From Sporosarcina sp. ACRSL (GTDB lineage: Bacteria > Bacillota > Bacilli > Bacillales_A > Planococcaceae), in contig NZ_JAKRNT010000003.1 of NCBI RefSeq assembly GCF_022346605.1, positions 283,026 to 347,025 of the forward strand: a stretch of 64,000 bases of DNA, in the 5' to 3' direction. Position 1 is the first letter of the stretch; every line of letters begins with the position of its first letter. The notes under the pieces were generated by a model, which was not told the DNA's origin, made no database searches, and saw nothing but the letters and a program-made list of their open reading frames with translations. A program made the position numbers and the translations under genes. This document shows positions 31,937-40,373 of this stretch, one piece after another.

Positions 31937-32680
31937 TTAATACCGGATACCAATTTCCTTCGTTATCTCTTTACTGACTGCCAGTACCTTATTCGTCAAT
32001 CCTCGTAGGATTCTCTTTTTCATTTTGTCGACGGGTCCTGCTATAGCAACTGCCGCAACTACACGATCTTCATGGAAGACTGGTGCGGCAATACAACGAA
32101 CCCCGGTAAATCGCTCTTCATCATCAATGGCAAACCCTTGTTGTTTGATCACGTCCAAGTGGTGTGCAAACATTTCTAAATCAACAAATGTATTGTCTGT
32201 AGCTTGATGAAATGGAAGAAGTGAAAATACCTCTTGTTGTTCAGTCGGTCGTAAGTTCGCCAGTATCACTTTCCCCAATGCACTAAGATGGGATGGAGAA
32301 CGATCCCCTATCTCGGGATGGTGCGGTTCTGTAAAGGGTGGTTTGATCATTTGCTTCATCACCACGTCAGTTCCTTCTAGCACCCCGATATAGACTCCTT
32401 CTGCTTCACTTACGCCCAATTGGTAAGGAGTTTGTAACTCCGTCCAATCAATGGATTTTTTACTTCCAGCCACTTGAAACTTTTTATCATTCCAGACAAA
32501 ATAATTGTCTTTTTTCGTAATATAATTCATACTTTCCAACGTGCTAAGCAGCCGAAATGCCGTTGTTTTATTTAGATTCAAGGCCTTTGAAATTTCTGTG
32601 AGTGTCAGAAATTTTCCCTCTTGCAGAAGATCTAATATTTGAAGCCCCTTTTTTAATGTCGAAACTTCATATTTACTCAT
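31937..32680 (-). CDS. IclR-family transcriptional regulator
   Basis: A 247-residue protein. The N-terminal winged helix (VSTLKKGLQILDLL, SKALNLNKTTAFRLLSTLES) is followed by the IclR effector domain with SHLSALGKVILAN, DDEERFTGVRCIAAPVF and VAAVAIAGPVDKM. ATG 32680 was chosen because GAGGTG lies 6 nt upstream. It is probably cotranscribed with, and regulates, the OYE gene. The TTTCA-N5-TGAAA palindrome upstream may be its operator. Confidence 0.88.
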   Translation of the reverse strand: MSKYEVSTLKKGLQILDLLQEGKFLTLTEISKALNLNKTTAFRLLSTLESMNYITKKDNYFVWNDKKFQVAGSKKSIDWTELQTPYQLGVSEAEGVYIGVLEGTDVVMKQMIKPPFTEPHHPEIGDRSPSHLSALGKVILANLRPTEQQEVFSLLPFHQATDNTFVDLEMFAHHLDVIKQQGFAIDDEERFTGVRCIAAPVFHEDRVVAAVAIAGPVDKMKKRILRGLTNKVLAVSKEITKEIGIRY

Positions 32681-32748
32681 CCGTTTCACCTCGTCTCTGA
32701 ATTCACCTTAAGATACCCTCTATTCAGATACAACTACTCAGCATTTCA

Positions 32749-32763
32749 TTTCACTATTTGAAA
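32749..32763. promoter_or_regulatory. TTTCA-N5-TGAAA palindrome before iclR
   Basis: TTTCACTATTTGAAA, 69 bp upstream of the IclR start. IclR proteins often bind 15-bp palindromes of this size; autoregulation is an inference. Confidence 0.4.
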
Positions 32764-32783
32764 CAACTATGTTTCTAAGTATA

Positions 32784-32826
32784 GAAAAGCCTAATTTCTC
32801 AACAATATCAGTGAGAAATTAGGCTG
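32784..32826 (-). terminator. Terminator of the LLM2-DoxX2 operon
   Basis: AGCCTAATTTCTCA pairs with TGAGAAATTAGGCT over a 10-nt loop, then TTTTCT on the minus strand. Confidence 0.85.
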
Positions 32827-32840
32827 TTTTCTTTCAACTA

Positions 32841-33248
32841 TTATTTAGCTTCATCAGATCCGAAAAGCTTATTATCTAATGAAAGCAATTGGCTTCCACT
32901 AATTACGAGAACAGCCGCCATTGCTAACAAAGCTACATCCAATTCATACCCCGCAGCTACTTCTCCGATGAAACCTAAAGACAATTTGGATGTAAAGATT
33001 GCTCCAACCATTACGATACCAATCAAAGCAGAGACGATTCTCGTTCCGAGTCCAATAATTAATGCAATTCCACCAAGAAGTTCTATGAAAGAAACTACAT
33101 AACCTAAGAAGCCTAAAATACCTATGCTTTCGAACCAACCTGCTACATTGCCAAGACCCATTTGCAATTTAGCAATCCCATGGATTAAGAAAGTTACCCC
33201 TAACACGACTCGCAAAATCAACAAACCTAATTCATATTTTTTTACCAT
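32841..33248 (-). CDS. DoxX-family membrane protein, second copy
   Basis: A 135-residue protein with four membrane helices. It starts MVKKYELGLLILRVVLG and has HGIAKLQMGLGNVAGWFESI and SFIELLGGIALIIGLGTRI. It is a paralogue of the protein encoded at 4647. It lies 56 bp downstream of LLM copy 2 and is cotranscribed with it. In B. subtilis the CatD DoxX protein is controlled by the DUF24 protein CatR; here an HxlR gene is divergent from the operon, which makes a similar control likely. Confidence 0.86.
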   Translation of the reverse strand: MVKKYELGLLILRVVLGVTFLIHGIAKLQMGLGNVAGWFESIGILGFLGYVVSFIELLGGIALIIGLGTRIVSALIGIVMVGAIFTSKLSLGFIGEVAAGYELDVALLAMAAVLVISGSQLLSLDNKLFGSDEAK

Positions 33249-33304
33249 GATTCATTCTCTCCTGTCTAAGATGTTAAATAATTTCCTGTTTTGTCCAATG
33301 ATCC

Positions 33305-34381
33305 TTAAACACTCACTAATAAGTTGTCTTGCTTCGTTGCTTTTTTAACGATCGGCGCTACCTTTGTCGCCAATAATTCAATGCTTTTCGCTACTTTATC
33401 AAATGGCAAACCGCCAATATCTACTTGTGCCATGAAACGTTGGTGTCCAAAGAGTTCGTATTGCTGTAGGATTTTCTCAACGATCTGTTGTGGACTTCCT
33501 ACGAACAAAGCGGTGTCAGGAGCCGTCGCTTTTTCAAAATCGACTCGCGACATCCTTCCTCCTCCGTGGCCGAGTTGGTCATTTACGATTGACTTATAGT
33601 TCGAATAATATGGGTAGAACTCATCTTTTGCTTGTTGGGTTGTATCGGCAATATATCCATGACCCGTTACACCAACTTTGAGATCTTCCAAAGCATGTCC
33701 CGCCTCGACGCCAGCTTCAAGATATACATCAACCAATGGTTTAAATCGGGCAGGGTCCCCCCCTAGAATCGCCATTGCCATTCCGGCACCTAGTCTACCT
33801 GCACGGGCAGCACTACTTGGGGTTCCCCCAACGCCAACCCATACTGGTAACTCCTTCTGTAAAGGACGGGGTGCAATTTCGGCATTTCGTAGTGGTGACC
33901 GGTACTGGCCATCCCATGTTATCCTTTCGCTTTTGTTAAGCTTTAAGAGTAATTCGATGTTCTCCTCGAATAAGGCATTGGAATCATTTGTGTCATAACC
34001 GAAGAGCGGGAATGATTCAACAAATGCACCACGCCCCGTAATAATTTCAGCTCGTCCGTCCGATAGCAAGTCTAATGTAGCAAAGTCTTCAAATAAACGA
34101 ACAGGGTCAATCGTGCTCAACACAGTCGTCGCACTTGTCAATTTGATTTGCTTCGTCATTTGGGCGATTGCCGCCAAGACGACAGATGGCGAAGTGATGG
34201 CATAGTCCAAGCGATGATGTTCACCTACTCCAAAAATATCGAGACCAGCATCATCGGCAAGTTTAGCAGCTTCCATGATTTCCTTCATTCTTTGCCCAGC
34301 ATTGATTGTTTTACCTGTCACCGGATCCTGTACTATATCTCCAAGCGTATATAGACCGATTTCAATTCCCGTATTCCCCAT
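33305..34381 (-). CDS. LLM-class (luciferase-like) flavin-dependent oxidoreductase, copy 2
   Basis: A 358-residue TIM-barrel paralogue of the 27498-28553 product, with GIEIGLYTLGDIVQDP, FGVGEHHRLDYAITSP, TGRGAFVESFPLFGYD and WVGVGGTPSSAARAG. ATG 34381 was chosen because GGAGGTGA lies 8 nt upstream; a TTG at 34399 overlaps that site. It leads an operon with DoxX copy 2 and is divergent from an HxlR regulator. Likely a flavin-dependent monooxygenase acting on a small electrophile; substrate unknown. Confidence 0.88.
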   Translation of the reverse strand: MGNTGIEIGLYTLGDIVQDPVTGKTINAGQRMKEIMEAAKLADDAGLDIFGVGEHHRLDYAITSPSVVLAAIAQMTKQIKLTSATTVLSTIDPVRLFEDFATLDLLSDGRAEIITGRGAFVESFPLFGYDTNDSNALFEENIELLLKLNKSERITWDGQYRSPLRNAEIAPRPLQKELPVWVGVGGTPSSAARAGRLGAGMAMAILGGDPARFKPLVDVYLEAGVEAGHALEDLKVGVTGHGYIADTTQQAKDEFYPYYSNYKSIVNDQLGHGGGRMSRVDFEKATAPDTALFVGSPQQIVEKILQQYELFGHQRFMAQVDIGGLPFDKVAKSIELLATKVAPIVKKATKQDNLLVSV

Positions 34382-34444
34382 AAAAGCACTCACCTCCAAC
34401 TAAGATGTAAAATAATAACCAAAATCGGTAGCAAAGTAAGTTGC

Positions 34445-34461
34445 TTACTTAACGTAAGTTA
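34445..34461. promoter_or_regulatory. HxlR-type operator, LLM copy 2
   Basis: TTACTTAACGTAAGTTA, 64 bp upstream of the start codon, exactly the distance seen at LLM copy 1. It lies in the spacer shared with the divergent HxlR gene. Confidence 0.7.
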
Positions 34462-34561
34462 ATATATAATTAAAACGAGTGATAGTCAAGTAATTAATTA
34501 ACGAAAAATAATTCAATTAATTATTATACAAAGTTATACTATAAGTAAGGAGCTGATCAAG

Positions 34562-34870
34562 ATGGAGAAAACGATTTGTCCTCGGTTTGAAAAAGCTATG
34601 GGTTTATTAAGCCAAAGGTGGACGGGGCTAATTATTTACCAGCTATTATCCGGTCCACAGCGCTTTTGTAATATAGAATCATCGATTGGTGTTAGTGGCA
34701 GAGTACTGTCGGAGCGATTGAAAGATTTAGAGAATGAAGGGATTGTGAAGAGAGAAGTCTTCCCGGAAACACCGGTTCGAATCGTCTACTCTTTAACTGA
34801 TAAAGGAAAGTCACTAGCGCCTCTTATGGGAGAAATAGAGAAGTGGTCAAAAAACTGGCTGGAGGCATAA
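34562..34870 (+). CDS. HxlR/DUF24-family regulator, YodB/CatR-like
   Basis: A 102-residue winged-helix protein, MEKTICPRFEKAMGLLSQRW then TGLIIYQLL, SERLKDLENEGIVKREVFPE and VRIVYSLTDKG. The Cys at residue 6 matches the sensing Cys of B. subtilis YodB and CatR. AAGGAG precedes ATG 34562. It is divergent from LLM2-DoxX2, whose operator is repeated upstream of LLM1 6 kb away, so it likely controls both. Oxidation or alkylation of the Cys as the trigger is known for the family but not shown here. Confidence 0.9.
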   Translation: MEKTICPRFEKAMGLLSQRWTGLIIYQLLSGPQRFCNIESSIGVSGRVLSERLKDLENEGIVKREVFPETPVRIVYSLTDKGKSLAPLMGEIEKWSKNWLEA

Positions 34871-35078
34871 CGGCTGACTTCATCACTCAAGACGTAGCAA
34901 GTGAATTATTTTCGCATTGTTTGCTATTATAATAATTGGTCAAAGCGAAAATTGAAAGCCACAAATTTAGTTCGTTACTATCTGATCGGAATGGTTAGAT
35001 TAATCATATACATGACAAAGCACTTTTCGAAAGCAGGAAACATCTTTCAAACATCTTACAAATAAAAGGAATGATTTT

Positions 35079-35834
35079 ATGGTACATGCGAAACTAGAGC
35101 CAAAAGTTCTTGAAGTGTTAAAAGAAAAAATTCAATTGATTGAAACGGATCCAGGAGCCATCTATTTGGTCGGCCCGATTAAACTCCCCGTGAATCTTTA
35201 CGGGGAAACCGTTATTTTTCAATGGTATTGCTGGCTGAACCAATGCCAAGTAACAGAGGATTACCAAGAAATTATCGATCAACTGGCATCCGCCAATTTA
35301 GCAGAGTACCAACAATCAAGTGTGCTCATTTATGGTGATTTCGAAAACGCGGATGATGCGCTCATCCGGATGCACTCCATTTGTCATACCGGAGATATAT
35401 TCGGTAGTAAACGATGCGACTGCGGTTATCAGTTAAAGCAGTCCATGCAAAATATTGTCGAACATGGGACAGGTGCTTTGTTTTATTTGGCGAACCATGA
35501 AGGCCGCGGAATTGGTTTATTCAGCAAGGCAATGGCGTATGTACTTCAGGAAAACGGCTACGATACAGTAGAAGCAAACGAAAGCCTCGGCTTTGTCGAT
35601 GATGCAAGAAATTACGACGACGCGATTCGTGTGTTAAAGAAATTGCGCACAAAACCTGTCAAACTCATGACGAACAATCCAAGGAAACTGGAAGCAATGC
35701 GCAATGCCGGTCTCCCTATTACGGGAAGAGAACCATTATGGGGCGATAAATCAGAGTTCAATGAGAAATATTTGCAAACAAAAATTAAACGTTCTGGCCA
35801 TTTAGGGGAAGAAGGGATCGACCCGAATGACTAA
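35079..35834 (+). CDS. ribA: GTP cyclohydrolase II (stand-alone RibA)
   Basis: A 251-residue protein with the zinc site CHTGDIFGSKRCDCG near residue 102 (C-x10-C-x-C), YLANHEGRGIGL and VKLMTNNPRKLEAM. It converts GTP to 2,5-diamino-6-ribosylamino-pyrimidinone phosphate, formate and pyrophosphate. The N-terminal 80 residues are not a DHBP synthase domain, unlike the fused RibBA of Bacillus. AAAGGA precedes the ATG. It overlaps ribD by 8 bp. No FMN riboswitch is visible in the 208-bp leader, so it is not under the usual riboflavin control. Confidence 0.88.
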   Translation: MVHAKLEPKVLEVLKEKIQLIETDPGAIYLVGPIKLPVNLYGETVIFQWYCWLNQCQVTEDYQEIIDQLASANLAEYQQSSVLIYGDFENADDALIRMHSICHTGDIFGSKRCDCGYQLKQSMQNIVEHGTGALFYLANHEGRGIGLFSKAMAYVLQENGYDTVEANESLGFVDDARNYDDAIRVLKKLRTKPVKLMTNNPRKLEAMRNAGLPITGREPLWGDKSEFNEKYLQTKIKRSGHLGEEGIDPND

Positions 35835-36924
35835 CCATGAATTTTATATGAATTTGGCCCTTGAAAATGCAAAAGCGATGAAGGGTCAAACAGATCCAAA
35901 CCCGCTTGTCGGTTCAGTCATTGTAAATGAGAATCGAATTGTCGGGGTAGGTACGCATCTAAAGGCTGGAGAACCGCATGCTGAAATACATGCAATCCGG
36001 ATGGCTGGTGAAAAGGCGAGGGGTGGCACAATTTACGTCACCCTTGAACCGTGCTCGCATTATGGGCGGACCGGCCCTTGTGCATTGGCGATTGTTGAAG
36101 CGGGAATTAAGAAAGTAGTTATCGCCACACTCGATCCGAACCCCGTCGTTGCTGGCAACGGAGTTAAGATCTTAGAAGACGCGGGCATTGAAGTTGTCAT
36201 CGGTGTGTTGGAAGAGCAATCGCAAAAGATGAATGAAGTGTTCAATAAATTCATCGTCGAGCAGAAGCCTTTCATGACGATGAAAGCTGGAAGCACATTA
36301 GATGGAAAAATTGCTACACATACAGCCGATAGTAAATGGATTACATCCGCTGAAGCAAGACACGATGTACACGTATTGAGAAACCAACATATGGCCATTT
36401 TAGTCGGTGTCAATACTATCATTGAGGATGATCCCGAATTGACGACACGGATTCCGAACGGGAGAAATCCGATTCGGGTTATTTTAGATTCCTCCTTACG
36501 CATTCCTCTTGATTCTAAGGTTGTAACAGATGGGCAAGCAGAAACGTGGATTTTCACTGCTACTCAATATAATGAAGATGCAAAGAAACAGTTGGAAGAA
36601 CTGGGGATTTCGATTTTCCACACTTCGGGCACTCGTCATGTCGATCCGAATGACGTCGTTCGGATTCTCGGTGAGAAACTCGTTTCTTCTGTCTTAATTG
36701 AAGGTGGAGGTTCGATTCATGCTGCTTTCCTGGAGAAGCAGCTCGTCGACAAAGTGGAGATCTATATCGCGCCAAAATTAGTTGGAGGAACAGCTGCGCC
36801 TACATTCCTTGAAGGAACAGGTGTTGAACTCATGCGTAATGCCGTAGAATTGGAGAATCTCCACATTACGCAAATCGGGAAAGATTTCAAGTTTACCGGT
36901 TATCCGAAATATATAACAAACTGA
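35827..36924 (+). CDS. ribD: Bifunctional pyrimidine deaminase/reductase RibD
   Basis: A 365-residue two-domain enzyme. The N-terminal deaminase has PHAEIHAI near residue 50 and the zinc motif PCSHYGRTGPC near 75 (Gly where PP is usual). The C-terminal reductase has MKAGSTLDGKIATHTADSKW, ILVGVNTIIEDDPELTTR and EGGGSIHAAFLE. It deaminates and reduces the RibA product to 5-amino-6-ribitylaminouracil phosphate. It overlaps ribA and precedes a HAD phosphatase. The lumazine and riboflavin synthases are absent, so this may be a second, specialised set. Confidence 0.9.
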   Translation: MTNHEFYMNLALENAKAMKGQTDPNPLVGSVIVNENRIVGVGTHLKAGEPHAEIHAIRMAGEKARGGTIYVTLEPCSHYGRTGPCALAIVEAGIKKVVIATLDPNPVVAGNGVKILEDAGIEVVIGVLEEQSQKMNEVFNKFIVEQKPFMTMKAGSTLDGKIATHTADSKWITSAEARHDVHVLRNQHMAILVGVNTIIEDDPELTTRIPNGRNPIRVILDSSLRIPLDSKVVTDGQAETWIFTATQYNEDAKKQLEELGISIFHTSGTRHVDPNDVVRILGEKLVSSVLIEGGGSIHAAFLEKQLVDKVEIYIAPKLVGGTAAPTFLEGTGVELMRNAVELENLHITQIGKDFKFTGYPKYITN

Positions 36925-36934
36925 GGGATGTACA

Positions 36935-37507
36935 ATGAAATTTGGCTTTGATATCGATGATACATTGATTAATTTACGGGAACATGCTTTTCAACTATAC
37001 AATAGGAAATTGAATCAAAATGTAGATATAAATCTCTTTCATGCACTCGACAAAGTTGAAATCCACGAGCTTTTTGGCATGACAGCCGAAGAAGGAGGCA
37101 AGATGTGGAACAGTTCGCTCGAAGAAATCTATTTCACCTCTTGTCCACCGTACCCGGATGCTGTGGAAACGTTACAAAAACTAGAGAATGACGGACATGA
37201 TATCTATTATATTACCGCAAGGCCGAAAGAACACGGCGAGCGTACAATGGAATGGATGATTGAACAAGGTTTCCCGGTCCAGAAAGATCGTTTTTTTTAC
37301 GGCATGAATGACGAGGACAAAGTTCATATTATTAAAGAGCTCGAGCTCGACTATTATTTCGACGACAAGCCTGCGGTTCTTGAAACATTGCATGATTGTC
37401 AGACGAAACAGTTCGCGAAAACGCAGTCTTATAATCAGCATTTGGATATGCCACGAATTGCGAACTGGTCTGAACTATTTGATTTGGTACTTAAAGAAAA
37501 GATGTAA
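36935..37507 (+). CDS. HAD-family 5'-nucleotidase-like phosphatase
   Basis: A 190-residue protein. Motif I is FGFDIDDTLINL (nucleophile Asp and acid Asp), motif II YYITARP, and motif IV YYFDDKPAVLE, as in the NT5C / YqfW nucleotidase group. GAGGG precedes the ATG, 10 bp after ribD. Its place suggests it removes the phosphate from the RibD product to give 5-amino-6-ribitylaminouracil, a step usually done by HAD enzymes; a plain nucleotide phosphatase is the alternative. Confidence 0.8.
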   Translation: MKFGFDIDDTLINLREHAFQLYNRKLNQNVDINLFHALDKVEIHELFGMTAEEGGKMWNSSLEEIYFTSCPPYPDAVETLQKLENDGHDIYYITARPKEHGERTMEWMIEQGFPVQKDRFFYGMNDEDKVHIIKELELDYYFDDKPAVLETLHDCQTKQFAKTQSYNQHLDMPRIANWSELFDLVLKEKM

Positions 37508-37514
37508 TATATAT

Positions 37515-37551
37515 AAAACCCAATCCTTAACTATAAAGGATTGGGTTTCGG
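37515..37551 (+). terminator. Rho-independent terminator of the rib operon
   Basis: AAAACCCAATCCTT pairs with AAGGATTGGGTTT over a 7-nt loop. Confidence 0.8.
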
Positions 37552-37631
37552 ACTGTAGATATGCTTAAAAATTTTGGCCTGCCTACATACTTTATTACAA
37601 TAGAAGCTCTTTTTGTCCGTTTTTCAATAAC

Positions 37632-38087
37632 TTACTTGCGAAAACCATTTAAATGAAATTTCTTTCTTATTTTTATTATTTGCATGATCGCTTCTGACAA
37701 CACCAGTCCAACAGCAATGGCACCCGCTGTCATACTGGCTTTTACGGCTATCTGAATTCCTAAGTTGTAATTATCTTCAACAAAATTTCTGGTTGCCTCA
37801 AAGGCTAAGCCACCAGGTACTAATGGAAGGATACCTGAAATGCTAAATACAATGACAGGAACCTTATAGGTCTTCGCAAATATTCGACTAATTACGCCAA
37901 CGGAAAATGAGGCGATTAATGTAGCTTGTACTGTATCATAATCATGGTTCATCAACGAACTGTGTAAAAGTCTGCCCACCATACCAACAATGCAACATTG
38001 AAGGATATTTTTCTTTGGTACATTAAATATTACAGCAAAGGCCCCTGAAACAACGAAATTAGTCAATAGTTTTACAATCATATCCAT
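37632..38087 (-). CDS. Threonine/serine exporter half, YjjB (ThrE C-terminal type)
   Basis: A 151-residue protein with four to five membrane helices, GAFAVIFNVPKKN and SISGILPLVPGGLAFEATRNF. It is the small half of a split ThrE transporter; the larger YjjP half is encoded 12 bp upstream. Such pairs export threonine and serine in Corynebacterium, and succinate has been proposed for YjjPB of E. coli. Substrate here is unknown. Confidence 0.85.
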   Translation of the reverse strand: MDMIVKLLTNFVVSGAFAVIFNVPKKNILQCCIVGMVGRLLHSSLMNHDYDTVQATLIASFSVGVISRIFAKTYKVPVIVFSISGILPLVPGGLAFEATRNFVEDNYNLGIQIAVKASMTAGAIAVGLVLSEAIMQIIKIRKKFHLNGFRK

Positions 38088-38099
38088 GCATTGCTCGAT

Positions 38100-38855
38100 C
38101 TATTTAAAGAGTGAAAAAACAATCGCTACACCAGCCCCAATGGCAAATGCAGTCAAGACTGCCTCTGCCCCTTTTGATAATCCAGAAACAAGATGCCCCG
38201 CCATTAAATCCCTAACGGCATTCGTAATCAGAAGGCCAGGTACTAGCGGCATAATACTTGCAACAATAATAGTAGAGAGGTCAAGTCCAAAACCAATATA
38301 TTTGAAAAAATGGGTCACTAGACCAACAATTAAAGCCGCTACAAATTCAGTAAAAAATTTAATATCTACTAAACGATGAAGATAACTCACACATAAAAAG
38401 CCTGCACCACCAGCAAGGAATGCGGAAAAAAAGTCCTTCCATTCCCCATTAAACATGATGAGCGAGAATCCGCTCAAGATGGAAGCTGCAATAACTTTTA
38501 CATATATAGGATACATTAGATTTTCTTTCTCAATTTTTCTTAAAGTCGAGTAGGCCTCCTCTGCTGAGATCTCCCCTGTACTTAATTTCCTGGATATACT
38601 ATTTACGATAATGACTTTATATAAATCCGTAGTCCGTTTTGAAATTTGCGCCAATTTGGTTTGTTCTGTTCCACATAATGAAAATATAATTCCAGTTGGT
38701 GTCACATAACTGTTTGGGTTGTTAATCCCAAAAGAACCTGCAATTCTCATCATTGTATCTTCAACTCGGTATGTCTCTGCTCCGTTTTCTAACATTATTT
38801 TTCCAGCAAGTAAACATAATTCTCCTAATTCGCTATTATTCATTCTTTTATCCAA
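38100..38855 (-). CDS. Threonine/serine exporter half, YjjP (ThrE N-terminal type)
   Basis: A 251-residue protein. The soluble start has CLLAGKIMLENGAETYRVEDTM, the conserved ThrE segment, then VTPTGIIFSLCG; five membrane helices follow, with ASIMPLVPGLLITNAVRDL. It probably starts at TTG 38855, 7 nt after GGAGTGG; ATG 38843 is possible. It pairs with the YjjB half next to it. Confidence 0.86.
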   Translation of the reverse strand: MDKRMNNSELGELCLLAGKIMLENGAETYRVEDTMMRIAGSFGINNPNSYVTPTGIIFSLCGTEQTKLAQISKRTTDLYKVIIVNSISRKLSTGEISAEEAYSTLRKIEKENLMYPIYVKVIAASILSGFSLIMFNGEWKDFFSAFLAGGAGFLCVSYLHRLVDIKFFTEFVAALIVGLVTHFFKYIGFGLDLSTIIVASIMPLVPGLLITNAVRDLMAGHLVSGLSKGAEAVLTAFAIGAGVAIVFSLFK

Positions 38856-38948
38856 CTGTTACCCACTCCATTAAATGACATAGGACTATTGTTATCTTTC
38901 CAACAAATTTTGGATTATATACATTTCAAGAGAATAAGGAGAAATCAC

Positions 38949-38977
38949 TCGATTCTAAGGTTGTAACGGATCGGGAT
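38949..38977 (+). pseudogene. Short ribD-like sequence remnant (tentative)
   Basis: GATTCTAAGGTTGTAAC followed by GGATCGGG repeats the ribD stretch at 36510-36535 with two mismatches, and the same reading frame gives DSKVVTD. The rest of the 293-bp spacer shows no gene. It may be a decayed duplicate or chance. Confidence 0.25.
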
Positions 38978-39148
38978 TTCTTATTAGTAGCTATAGTGAA
39001 TGGAGATTCTTTTCGTTAATGAATGGATGAGGAAAGTGAAGAGTATCGTATTTTCAAGTAGATTTGTCCATTTCAATTGACTCTTTTTGGAATATAGTAA
39101 TGTGAGTGAAATATTTCACTTAGATTTGTTTTTAGGAGGTGATTAATT

Positions 39149-40111
39149 TTGGGACTTCATAGAGATTTTCTTTACATTGGTGACACTTCCGACAATACCG
39201 TGAAACGCTTCGATGCTGTCACCGGAAAATTCCTCGGCACATTTGTAACACCAGGAAGTGGAGGCCTACATGGTCCACGGGGTCTTATCTTTGGGCACAT
39301 GGACAAGCTCCTAGTCTCCAACCAGAACGTTGACCAACCCCAGAATGGTAATGTGTTGAAGTACAACGGACAGAATGGATCATTTCTCGGCGAAGTTGTG
39401 AGTTCCGTCCAAGAAGGCGCTCCATTTGCTCCACGCGGTATCGTTCTAACGGACAACAATGTTCTAATTGTCGCAGACATAGAGAGCGCAAGCATCAATG
39501 ATGAGCCACAGCCTGGAGAGATAAGGGCGTATTATGGAAACGCCGGGAAATTTATTGGAACATTCAACCACTCCGGTTTCACAGAAGGTCCATTCTTTCC
39601 CCGTAGTGTAGTCATTGGACCAGACGGTTTGCTGTATGTCTCTGTCTTTAATCCTTTTGATCCGCTGAATGGCTGGGTTCTTCGTTTCTGCCTGAAGACA
39701 GGAACGTTCCTTGATGTGTTTGTGGAAAGTAATGCAGTCAACAATCTCCACCGTCCTGAAGGCTTAGTCTTCGGTCCCGATGGAAACCTTTATGTTACCA
39801 GTTTCCGCGCAGATGAAAATGACACTGACAAAATTCTGATCTTCAATGGTAAAACAGGCGCTTTTCTCGATAAAATCGACCTTGATTCTGTCGGAGGTCC
39901 TCGTGCCTTCGCAATGGCGATCCTGTTCGGACCAGATGGAAAATTGTTTGTTCCCATTTCGGGCGGTGGACCTGATGCAGGCTCCGTACGGCGATACGAC
40001 GTTAAGACCAAAACTTTTGATGTGTTCGTACCAGCAGGCGGACCACTAGTGGCACCGTGGTATTTGACTTTTGGCGATACGGATCCTGCAACACTATCAT
40101 ATGAGATGTAA
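39149..40111 (+). CDS. NHL/Vgb-type beta-propeller protein
   Basis: A 320-residue protein of repeated blades, each like [37 protein letters not shown], with linkers of the type [11 protein letters not shown] and [11 protein letters not shown]. About six blades are visible. No signal peptide or membrane helix is seen. It starts at TTG 39149, 7 nt after AGGAGGTGA. Related proteins are lactonases, streptogramin lyases or uncharacterised NHL proteins; catalytic residues cannot be assigned, so function is open. It stands alone and ends before a terminator. Confidence 0.75.
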   Translation: MGLHRDFLYIGDTSDNTVKRFDAVTGKFLGTFVTPGSGGLHGPRGLIFGHMDKLLVSNQNVDQPQNGNVLKYNGQNGSFLGEVVSSVQEGAPFAPRGIVLTDNNVLIVADIESASINDEPQPGEIRAYYGNAGKFIGTFNHSGFTEGPFFPRSVVIGPDGLLYVSVFNPFDPLNGWVLRFCLKTGTFLDVFVESNAVNNLHRPEGLVFGPDGNLYVTSFRADENDTDKILIFNGKTGAFLDKIDLDSVGGPRAFAMAILFGPDGKLFVPISGGGPDAGSVRRYDVKTKTFDVFVPAGGPLVAPWYLTFGDTDPATLSYEM

Positions 40112-40193
40112 AAAAACATCCAACCCTATGTAGAGATTTTTAAATTTACAATAAAAACTGCCGCCACTCAATGATGTCACAATTTAACAAGTC

Positions 40194-40229
40194 AGCCCAA
40201 TTCTTTTTCAAGAGAGGATTGGGCTTTTT
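40194..40229 (+). terminator. Rho-independent terminator
   Basis: AGCCCAATTC pairs with GGATTGGGCT over a 12-nt loop, then TTTTTC. It lies 80 bp after the propeller gene. Confidence 0.7.
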
Positions 40230-40373
40230 CGACTTTAGAAAAATTAATATTGCAGTGTTTGCTTATAGTTGTGCTAACAAAGTTTTGTATTCATACTATA
40301 AACACAGAAAATGCCAAAAAGAAAATAAAGTTGAATCGAAATGGAGCTTTAGGGAGTCTAATAGAGTGAGGGG

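Noticed and set aside
34871..35078. FMN riboswitch before ribA
   Set aside because: The conserved FMN aptamer segments are not seen in the 208-bp leader.
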